Program-made: the position numbers and the translations under genes
Assembly: GCA_947172415.1 (NCBI GenBank)
Contig: OX359198.1
Span: forward strand, 5,177,401-5,241,400
DNA from: Chondrosia reniformis
Taxonomy: Eukaryota; Porifera; Demospongiae; Chondrillida; Chondrillidae
DNA length: 64,000 bases
Reading direction: 5' to 3'
Shown here: positions 1 through 16,620 of the stretch, piece after piece
How the letters are laid out: each line of letters opens with the position of its first letter
Numbering within the stretch: the first letter of the stretch is position 1
The notes under the pieces: generated by a model
Seen by the model: the letters and a program-made list of their open reading frames with translations, nothing else
What the model was told of the DNA's origin: nothing
Database searches by the model: none

Positions 1-10
1 GGTGTAAGTG

Positions 11-884
11 TTAAATGGCTGTAACTAGGATATCTTCATCATCACTATCTTCATCGAGAGCCTGCTGTAACAGATGACCTTCATCTCCATCCTCGCTCAA
101 GGCGTGATCCTGGAACATCTCCATACGTATCTCCTGTATTTTGAAAGTGAAATTATCAATTTGAAATGAAATATTTTTGCAAAATTATAGCTTTCACCTT
201 GAAGGTTAGATGTAATAACAAAAACACTTAATGTCTAATAATTCAAAACAAATCTATTATAAGTTAGTGAATTATATTAGAATGTTATTAGCCAAGCAGA
301 TATAACAAACCTGTGATTCATAAATTGGATTACCACGTTGAAGTGTAGCTGCAGTGTCAGTATGGCTGTGAAAAGAAAAGTTGCATTGCTATGTATATAC
401 GTACTATAATTGACAAAAAATGCATATAGCTTAATATGCAGTTTGTAGCTCTCTTAAATACATATATTAACAGTAGCCATCGACCTAAATAATTGATTGA
501 AGAGTATGTACATATAAAAATAACTGCAGCTACTTTTAATTGCTAATTATAGTTGCACACTCATAATAGACATATTTATACTATTAGTGCCCAAACCTCG
601 GCTCCTGACTGGCGTCCATGTTTTTCCACTTATTAAAGGGATCAATGAACATAGGATTCTCATGAGTAATCCTAAAAACGAGTTAAAGAGAACTAGTGAA
701 TATTCTATTAAATAGGGTTACTAACATCTACATAGTTACATATATATCAATTTATTTATTCTCCCTAGCAACTAACTCATCGGCCCCCTGCACATTCTCC
801 AGTTGAATTAAATCCCTGCTTATATCAGTGCCTCTATGGAAGAACATATTGGATTGGTATTCCTTCTTCTTTTGCTGTCTTGTA
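11..884 (-). pseudogene. Cadherin cytoplasmic-tail remnant, unit 1
   Basis: Counterparts of all four tail exons are present (777-884, 597-671, 311-365 and 11-133), each the same length as its cadherin original, with NPMF, NPIY and the terminal LVTAI intact. The transmembrane exon and ectodomain are absent. The acceptor of the first tail exon is destroyed: the CAG before TACAAG in the cadherin is CAC here. No start codon or promoter was seen. It most likely is a duplication scar. A read-through transcript from the death-domain gene just upstream is possible but unsupported. Confidence 0.85.
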
Positions 885-1710
885 GTGAAAAAGTAAGTAA
901 AAAGTAATGAATATATATGTGAAATGACAATCAAACCACAAGCAAACATAATGAAGAAGAAAAAGCACTTAAGAAGCAGGTGCTGGGTATTTACCCCAAG
1001 TCAGTCACAGTAGCATATTGCACTTGCATGGAACATTTCACTTTCCATATGATGTGGTCTGTCTTCATCAGATTTGTGCTGTAACTCAACTGGTTATGAC
1101 AACTAGTGCTCTATCACTGAACATAGAAAGCCCCAATGCTTGTTTATTGTAATACATGTATTTGGATTTGGATTCTTTCAAGGTGTACTACAATAATTTG
1201 AAACACTTCATTTTGAATGACACAAAGTAGTAGAGCTATATATACATATTTGACAAACAGTTAAACGAAATACATGTTACATCAGAGATTTATTGTTTCA
1301 ATAGTTTCATTTCTTTCGGTAATCCAATAGTTTGTTAAAAGACTGCAAGGCTGCTCTCACTATGACACTGTGTGAATGGGATGAGAAATATTGCTAGATG
1401 AGGAATGAAGAAATTAAAAAGTAGCATGTGACATACCACAAACAATATTACGCTTGACATTAAGTAACCATCACACCCTCTCTCCACTCCCTTCACTTCT
1501 ACAATAATGGGAGGGAGGAGAGGTAGCATCATCTAAACTACTATGGGTCATGAATATAATTAGTAATAGCATTCATTTAACTGACAAGTTGCCCCAAGTT
1601 TTGGACTATTAGACATTCTACTAAGGCATAAATTGTTCATTTAAATTCACCTTTTTAACAAATACTTTCCACCTCTGACTGTATGAACAAAATGTAACAT
1701 CGGCTAACCC
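885..1710. other. Spacer between tail remnant and death-domain gene, unit 1
   Basis: No gene is supported. The first part (to about 1150) is former cadherin intron. A 65-codon open stretch on the minus strand at 1335-1532 is conserved in both units only because the units are nearly identical; it has no recognisable domain. The unit 2 counterpart is 15825-16620. Confidence 0.6.
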
Positions 1711-4700
1711 TCATTCCCTCTCCATATGTACCTTTACAGCTTCCACCAGTTCCTTTGCCTCACATTTACAGTTTCGATCCACCAGGACTTTATACAATGT
1801 GTTCAAGGTCCTTGGCCGACTACCAGACTCTCTTTCTTGTCTCAGCCAAGATCTCAGCATGGCTTTACATAGTCCCTCATTGTTTAACTTTGGGTCCTTA
1901 AGTGAGGCTATCTTATTGTCCTCAAACTGAAGGCAAATTGCAATTTCCTCCCATTTCTGTGGAACTTTATCAATGACCTTCCTTAGTAACACAACCATGT
2001 GTCTGGTTGTGAGTTCAGTACTGTGGAAAGTACGTAACAAAACTCTTAGATACGTATATCATGCACCTTTTAGAGTATCTAGGGACACATTTTGTGTAAT
2101 CTATTGTAGACGTTCTGAGTGAATATTTTAGGGACAAAAATGACACAGAATTCTAATCTATAAGACATACTCTATGAATATCATTAAAGAGTAATGAATA
2201 AAATTAGAGAATTAACCCACCTTATGTATTTACACTGGCCCAGATAACTGGTGTACATGTACATAGTCAGAAATCAGGGTCTGGCAGACCTCTATTATTT
2301 ACGTAAGTTCTCTTAAAATATAACTATAAGTAAACTAAAAACTTTACTAAAGTAATATTCTGCTAGTAAAGTTTCTCTACATATGTATATTTGCAGAAAC
2401 AGTTAACAAGAACTTTGCCCATAAAAAGCCTAATTATAGTTCCCTTCACACCTGCAGACTATTGCCAGTTGTGAGGTTTACTCTACGTATATGTACGTAT
2501 AGAAATGAGTTATCTCTGTAATAGACTATTGTACGTATCAGGACCAAGATTTATATACAATTGCTTACATATACTCACCTCATTAATTCTCCTTTGTTTT
2601 GATTTTCTAAATGGTGAAAATGAATCAAATAGCTCAATTTACAAGTCCTCATCTCTTTACAAAACAGCTAACTTTCCAACACCTCTAATGATATCTTCAT
2701 TTCTTCTAACATGGCACCAAATCCTTCAACCTTTCCCAACATGTCACTCCTCAACTCTTCAGCTTGTTTTTCAGTTTTAGCCTTTTCTTCTTCCAAAGCT
2801 TTCAATAAACCTTCCAGAAAACTCTGCACAAATATGAATGAAAAAATGGAATTGCTCTAAAATGAAGTCTCTACAGTCATAGTCAATAGCTGATCTAGGA
2901 TTATAATCCCAATGATGAGTTGTCCCACTCTACATTATGTGGCAGTTGAGTGAAACATGTTAAAAGGAAGTACCCATAGTCACTCCCGAGTATAGTAAAA
3001 GTGAAATGAAATACCTTCTCTTCTCTCAGTTTGATTATCTCCTCTTGTAACTCTGAAACTCTTTCTGTACTTTGCTGTTGCTGCTGTAGTCTAGTCTACA
3101 TTGCAGTACATAGATGTCTTGTCAACCAGTTACTAGTTGTGAATGTTTCTGACATATAACATGCACATAAAAATACGTACGCTATCTATAATTAACATGC
3201 TATAACACATTCACATGTACAAACAGTAATCACTCAGATTATTCATGTACTTGTATACTAAATATCAAAACAATGGATTAACTTCGATTCAGAATTGATT
3301 TCTTCCAGAAGAGAATTGGTTTTCTTTAAGTCATTGATACGTTCTTCCAGGTACACTTTGGAAACGTCTAATTTGTCTACATTACTTTGAGTACCTATCC
3401 ATTCTTTTGTTACTTCAGCCATCTTCTCCTACATCAGTATAAGAGGGTTGATCAAAAACATATTCATTGTATGTCAAAGAGTGACACTCACAGTAGTCTG
3501 GCTGTTGGACTCCTTCAAATCAGCAATACGTTCTTTTAGGTGTATATTGTCTTTCTGAGTGTCTCTCAGTTCTCCCGTCAGCTCAGCTATCCTCTCCTAT
3601 GACATACGTACATAGGTACTACCAACATACTATATAGCAGTGGTAACATACAAACATATCTATGTACATAGTACATGAGATGTGTTAACTTGCTGTACAG
3701 TGTAGATTCCTATGATCCAAAGTCAGGAGGTGGAACTCATTAAATAATGTACAATATCAGTGCACCATCTGCTCTCTAATCCACAATGTACTTTCACCAG
3801 TAAAAAAGGATGAGACTTCCAATGACCTTTCTATTAAACACTGTGTCTGTATACTGTATCTTTTGGATGGTTCGTCTTTTGACAACTAAAGATAAAGTTT
3901 GGTAAACCTCTAGATTTACCATTACATGTCCAAAAAGTCAAAAGACAAACCATCAAAAGATAAGCTGGAAGCAGTCACAGAAGTAATATCCTTACTCTAT
4001 TAGGTGTAAACTGGTGGACAACTAGTGCTGTTGTGTGCAGGCACATCCAGCCAGGTTAAATCAGCAGAGTTGTGGGAGGTGTTACAGTAGGATACCGTAC
4101 CTTCAACTGAGTGTTTCTCTCCATCGATTCTTGGAGCTTCCGCTCATACCCTCCTTCAGATTGTTTCAATCTTTCTACTTCATCAATCAATGTCTGCTTC
4201 TCCTTCATTTCCTTCTCCTGCAACAAAATCAACTGAATAAAATATCTGAATAAACTTTCAACAAAACCTACCTTGAAATTGCTAAATTCATCCTTCAAGC
4301 TAGTGTCTTCCTCCTTCAAGCTAGTGTCTCCCTTCTTCAAGCTAGTATCTCCCTCCTTCAAGCTAGTGTCTTCCTCCTTCAAGCTAGTATCTCCCTCCTT
4401 CAAGCTAGTGTCTTCCTCCTTCAAGCTAGTGTCTTCCTCCTTCAAGCTAGTGTCTTCCTCCTTCAAGCTAGTGTTTCCCTCCTTCAAGCTAGTATCTTCC
4501 TCCTTCAAGCTAGTGTCTTCCTCCTTCAAGCTAGTATCTTCCTCCTTCAAGCTAGTGTCTTCCTCCTTCAAGCTAGTGTCTTCCTCCTTCAAGCTAGTGT
4601 CTTCCTCCTTCAAGCTAGTATCTTCCTCCTTCAAGCTAGTGTCTTCCTCCTTCAAGCTAGTTTCTTCCTCCTTCAAGCTAGTGTTTCCCTCCTTCAAGCT

Positions 4701-4964
4701 AGTATCTTCCTCCTTCAAGCTAGTATCTCCCTCCTTCAAGCTAGTGTCTTCCTCCTTCAAGCTAGTGTCTTCCTCCTTCAAGCTAGTGTCTTCCTCCTTC
4801 AAGTTAGTGTTTCCCTCCTTCAAGCTAGTATCTTCCTCCTTCAAGCTAGTATCTCCCTCCTTCAAGCTAGTGTCTTCCTCCTTCAAGCTAGTGTCTTCCT
4901 CCTTCAAGCTAGTGTCTTCCTCCTTCAAGCTAGTGTTTCCCTCCTTCAAGCTAGTGTCTTCCTC
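1711..4964 (-). CDS. Heptad-repeat/coiled-coil protein with C-terminal death domain, unit 1 (5' end not found)
   Basis: Exons in order: 4272-4964 (heptads), 4101-4217, 3492-3596, 3282-3428, 3015-3083, 2683-2823 and 1711-2020. The first six are all phase 0. The first is a tandem array of SLKE(E/G)(D/N)T heptads. The next five are charged, Leu-rich coiled-coil segments (LIDEVERLKQ, ELRDTQKDNIHLKERIADLK, SELQEEIIKLREEK). The last has the six-helix pattern of a death-fold domain (KWEEIAICLQF, CKAMLRSWLRQ, LNTLYKVL) and ends HMERE. Death domains assemble signalling complexes by homotypic contacts; the coiled coil would oligomerise it. The acceptor at 4965 implies an upstream exon I could not find, and the phase between 2683 and 2020 does not match, so a small exon may be missing. 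The donor after 3282 is mutated (GT to TT). Confidence 0.72.
3858..3961. repeat. Inverted repeat/hairpin in death-domain gene intron, unit 1
   Basis: The arms ATCTTTTGGATGGTTCGTC and its near-perfect inverse ending CATCAAAAGAT are about 25 bp each, around a 55-bp core that has its own small palindrome (GGTAAACCTCTAGATTTACC). It looks like a short non-autonomous element. Unit 2 has the same at 18768-18871. The arm sequence resembles the ends of family C elements in the cadherin introns. Confidence 0.8.
4290..4964 (-). repeat. 21-bp coding minisatellite (about 32 copies), unit 1
   Basis: Tandem CTTCAAGCTAGTGTCTTCCTC-type units on the plus strand encode seven-residue repeats (SLKEEDT and variants EGD, EGN, EEE, KGD) on the minus strand. 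The period equals one heptad, so length change never shifts frame. A run of about ten identical EED units in the centre differs from the alternating pattern in unit 2. Both strands are free of stops through the array. Confidence 0.97.
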
Positions 4965-5825
4965 CTAAGAATACATACTAATACTCTTGGGCTACGTACA
5001 TTTTGTTACAGCTTAGAATAGCATTTTATAAAAAAATCTATTCACTAGAAAGTTATGGTTCAATTGCTGTATAAAACAAACACTTAAGTCATTGTAAGAG
5101 TCAATAATTCAATATTTGTAGTATCTAGCTGTCCTATTTTTGGCTGTAAAGTAAAATGTATATATACAGACTTTCAACTTACAACGTATAAACATTTAGT
5201 GTTGAAAAAAGTTTGGAATTATGATACTAATCACTCCTCATACCCAGCTAACATGGCTGAGAAATTAGCACATACGTATTATTTTTTTACATGGAAATCT
5301 GTTCAAGTCTAATATCTGGGTATGGAAACAGCTGCCTAGGTTGTAGAATTGATGATGTTGAATTGGAATAAGGTTACATTGTGCAAGTCTATACTGAGAT
5401 AGGCAAGACTTTATAGTGAGCACATGCTAGGCAACTTTATTAGCCATTTATATAATCAGCTTATTGTTTTGACTATTACATCTCTAGAGAGTATTGCCAT
5501 ATACGTACATACAAGAAGAAGAAAAACCCATTCCTACTTCAACCTGGTGCACCCAAACACAGGAGTGTATGGTTAAGTTACTTAAATTTCAGTATACATG
5601 CAAATTCTGTATGATTAGCCTTATCATATAATCACTGTCTTGTTTCGATACTTTTTGCAGATGTATTAGTGAACACTGCCATTCCTACTTCTAACATCAT
5701 TTTTTGTAAGTGTTTTTTATTTACTTGTATGCATATTATGTAGTATAAAAGGCTGTACGCATGTAGCAAAATGGCAAAACCGCAGTTCCTACACTTGCGT
5801 TATTCATCCCGATTACCTGGCCTCG
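4965..5825. other. Region upstream of heptad exon, unit 1 (no gene resolved)
   Basis: The missing 5' exon of the death-domain gene should lie here or further right, but I could not identify it. The stretch 5330-5530 resembles 9180-9370 (both 3' flanks of PTEN copies), including TTGGAATAAGGTTACA-like and GAGTATTG...TACAAGAAGA segments. The unit 2 equivalent is about 19896-20760. Confidence 0.6.
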
Positions 5826-5960
5826 ATGAATACTCAGTTTGTTGTGTGTGCCTTGTGTGAGCTGCCTGCAAGGTTTAAGTACAGTGGGAACACCACCAAT
5901 CTGTTTTCCCACTTGAGGAACTAGCATCCTGCCACACACAACAAGCTGCAGCTAGTGCTA
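5826..5960 (+). pseudogene. BED-type zinc-finger fragment (hAT-like transposon remnant), unit 1
   Basis: The plus strand reads MNTQFVVCALCELPARF, then NTTNLFSHLRN, an in-frame TAG (5922-5924), then HPATHNKLQ. The C-x2-C, the (T/N)xNLxxHL block and the following His match the BED zinc finger of hAT-family transposases. Only the finger remains, with a stop inside it, so it is a dead fragment. It lies opposite in orientation to the flanking genes. Confidence 0.7.
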
Positions 5961-6031
5961 GTTTCTTGTTTTATCTGTGTAACTTAAAGTGTGATCTTAA
6001 AGTTTATTTTGATTCACAATGATTGAAAATG

Positions 6032-9096
<3,065 letters not shown>

Positions 9097-9859
9097 CTAC
9101 ATACATAAGATTGGACTGTTTAAAATATTGATTATCCTATGGGTCACTTGGATCTCTTTAAATCTGTAACTTGTACTGTGTAGTACATATGATGAGGTTG
9201 GATTGGAATAAAGCTACAGTGTGTAGGTCTATATACACAAGAATGTACAGTGAGTACATGCTAGGTAAAAATTTATTAGCCATATATATAGCTTCCTGTT
9301 GTGACTATTAGAGTATTGAGATATATTCTGAAACGTATGTACAAGAAGACAAAGGCTCCCATTGTAACTGATCAGTGATGAAAGGTGGAATTCCCAGAAA
9401 CAGCTGTCTGGCCAGGGAAAGGAAGGAAGGTCAGTACGAAACTCATCAAGGGAGAGCTTGATTATTGAGATAGGATATTTATACGGGGCTTTTTGAATGG
9501 AAATTCTTTTTGGAAGAACTGTTTATCCAATCACTTCTCAGTTTTCTTTAATTTAATATTCCAGCTATTATAAGGGATATACCTTGAAAATTTAATTTTT
9601 AGTACTGTATATATGAGCTTTTCCTGCAAGTACGTATAACGTTTCTATAATTGTGTTTGTATACATTTTCCGTTATAATTTGCTTGATATTTATAGTATT
9701 GTTATTGTTATTATAAGGTAATCCCAGCAGTACAATAATGCTGCATGGTATAAATGACAGACCAAAAATTATAATTAGATTCATAAGATATATAATGTCA
9801 TTACAGTATGTGCTGTCATGCATTTAGTTCTTCTACTGTTATATTCAATTTCCATTTTA
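9097..9859. other. Spacer between truncated and full PTEN, unit 1
   Basis: No coding sequence is supported; PTEN exons 1-3 of the truncated copy are missing. The part 9180-9370 resembles 5330-5530. About 9340-9445 contains a piece of the dispersed repeat family A (TGGAATTCCCAGAAACAGCTG). The unit 2 counterpart is 24031-24809. Confidence 0.7.
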
Positions 9860-14047
<4,188 letters not shown>

Positions 14048-14467
14048 TTCATTCAGTTAGCTATCGATTCTCAGCTGACTCAGACTTCAATTAGCGGTGC
14101 ATTACGTATAAATAGCCACAATTTAGGAAGTGCCAGATCGGCAAGTATCGGGAAAAACATGGTGTTCTATATAGAGCTTTCTTTCAATATAATTAAAGTG
14201 GCCACAAAACTTGCACTTACCTGAACTCTCCTACTATATCATAATTATAAAGAGTATTGAGTATATATTGACCAATTACATGTTGTACATACTATATGTA
14301 TTTTAAGTTGTTATATGTTTAATGATTTTTGTTCCAATTGATGCTTATAATTAACTGTAAATTAACTAAAAAGTTAGTACAATATGCTTGTAATCGTAAA
14401 TGAATACTATTTGTTAGGCTAATAAGGAATACAGTGGACCTAAGCTAGTTAGATGTTGGTGTAAGTG
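14048..14467. other. 5' flank of PTEN (unit 1) up to the unit junction
   Basis: The stretch contains GTATAAATAG (about 14106-14115), conserved at the same place in unit 2 (GTATAAATAG at about 28216-28225). On the minus strand it reads CTATTTATAC, about 60 bp upstream of the PTEN ATG. It may be a TATA-like promoter element, but this is unproven in AT-rich DNA. Confidence 0.35.
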
Positions 14468-15308
14468 TTAAATGGCTGTAACTAGGATATCTTAATCATC
14501 ACTATCTTCATCGAGAGCCTGCTGTAACAGATTACCTTCATCTCCATCCTCACTCAAGGCGTGATCCTGGAACATCTCCATACGTATCTCCTGTATTTTG
14601 AAAGTAAAATTATCAATTTGAAATGAACTATTTTTGCGAATAGCTTTCACCTCTAAGGTTAGATGAAATAACAAAAACACTTAATGTCTAATAATTCAAA
14701 ACAATTATATTAGAGCATTATTAGCCAAGCAGATATAACAAACCTGTGATTCATAAATTGGATTACCACGTTAAAGTGTAGCTGCAGTGTCAGTATGACT
14801 GTGAAAAGAAAACTTGTATTGCTATATACTATATAATTGCAACTTGACAAAAAATGCATATAGTATATGCAGTTTGTAGCTCTCTTAAATACATACATTA
14901 ACAGTAGCCATCGACCTAGATAATTGATTGAACTTGTAAGAGTATGTACATATAACTGCGGCTACTTTTAATTATAGTTGCACACTAATAATAGACATAT
15001 TAATACTATTAGCACCCAAACCTCGGCTCCTGACTGGCATCCGTGTTTTTCCACTTATTAAAGGGATCAATGAACATAGGATTCTCATGAGTAATCCTAA
15101 AAGCGAGTTAAAGAGAACTAGTGAATATTCTATTAAATAGGGTTACTAACATCTACATAGTTACATATATATCAATTTATTTATTCTCCCTAGTAACTAC
15201 TCATCGGCCCCCTGCACATTCTCCAGTTGAATTAAGTCCCTGCTTATATCAGTTCCTCCATGGAAGAGCATATTGGATTGGTATTCCTTCTTCTTTTGCT
15301 GTCTTGTA
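14468..15308 (-). pseudogene. Cadherin cytoplasmic-tail remnant, unit 2
   Basis: A second copy of the four tail exons. It shares the destroyed first acceptor (CAC) with unit 1 and carries in addition a nonsense change in the last exon: after DEDSDD a TAA replaces the Glu codon, removing the last eight residues, including VTAI. A 485-bp MITE lies just upstream (15340-15824). More diverged from 1-970 than the rest of the unit is from its partner. Confidence 0.87.
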
Positions 15309-15339
15309 GTGAAAAAGTAAGTAAAAAGTAATGAATATA

Positions 15340-15824
15340 CGGTACGTACAAAAAAAACGTTTACATTGCGTGCGAAATGTACTCGTACTTCGATCGAATT
15401 GGGAGCGATTTTCACGCTAAATGGCATGATGAAGGGAGCGAACTTCTACGCAATTTCAATAGTACTTCGATCGAATTACATACGAAATGGCATCGAAATT
15501 AAGCGCTGACGATTTACACACGTTAACAAGATGTTTAATAAAAATCAACACCTCAAACAACCGATTGCTGACGATTAACAAACACTATTAATACTCGAGT
15601 ATTTAGCTTTGAAATTATTACCACTTCAAGAAGTGTTAATAATTTCAAAGCCAAATACAAATTGAGAGCGAATTTCGATAGTAATTCGTCCATAACTCGC
15701 ACGAATAATCTTTGACATTTTATCGTAAGATGTTCGTAGTTTAGTCGTAGTTTGATGGTATTAAAAGCGTAGAATGTTGGAAGTCGATTGAAGTTCGATG
15801 TAAACCTTATTTTTGTACGTACCG
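15340..15824. mobile_element. 485-bp MITE with TIRs and TA target duplication (unit 2 only)
   Basis: The ends are CGGTACGTACAAAAA and its inverted match TTTTTGTACGTACCG, flanked by TA on both sides (15338-15339 and 15825-15826). The empty site GAATATATATGTG is seen at 909 in unit 1. The interior is richer in CpG than its surroundings and has a near-perfect hairpin at about 15600-15655 (GCTTTGAAATTATTA arms). No transposase. TA duplication suggests the Tc1/mariner superfamily. Confidence 0.9.
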
Positions 15825-16620
15825 TATATGTGAAATGACAATCAAACCACAAGCAAACATAACGAAGAAGAAAAAGCACTTAAGAAGCAGGTGCTGGGTA
15901 TTTACCCCAAGTCAGTCACAGTAGCATATTGCACTTGCATGGAACATTTCACTTTCCATATGATGTGGTCTGTCTTCATCAGATTTGTGCTGTAACTCAA
16001 CTGGTTATGACAACTAGTGCTCTATCACTGAACATAGAAAGCCCCAATGCTTGTTTATTGTAATACATGTATTTGGATTTGGATTCTTTCAAGGTGTACT
16101 ACAATAATTTGAAACACTTCATTTTGAATGACACAAAGTAGTAGAGCTATATATACATATTTGACAAACAGTTAAACGAAATACATGTTACATCAGAGAT
16201 TTATTGTTTCAATAGTTTCATTTCTTTCGGTAATCCAATAGTTTGTTAAAAGACTGCAAGGCTGCTCTCACTATGACACTGTGTGAATGGGATGAGAAAT
16301 ATTGCTAGATGAGGAATGAAGAAATTAAAAAGTAGCATGTGACATACCACAAACAATATTACGCTTGACATTAAGTAACCATCACACCCTCTCTCCACTC
16401 CCTTCACTTCTACAATAATGGGAGGGAGGAGAGGTAGCATCATCTAAACTACTATGGGTCATGAATATAATTAGTAATAGCATTCATTTAACTGACAAGT
16501 TGCCCCAAGTTTTGGACTATTAGACATTCTACTAAGGCATAAATTGTTCATTTAAATTCACTTTTTAACAAATACTTTCCACCTCTGACTGTATGAACAA
16601 AATGTAACATCGGCTAACCC

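Noticed and set aside
1335..1532. 65-codon minus-strand frame, identical in both units
   Set aside because: The identity is explained by the recent duplication; no domain, no supported splice context.
4273..4968. 231-codon plus-strand open frame (SSSFKLV repeats)
   Set aside because: Antisense of the 21-bp heptad array. The minus-strand frame has splice sites and continues into coiled-coil exons, so the plus frame is a by-product of the repeat.
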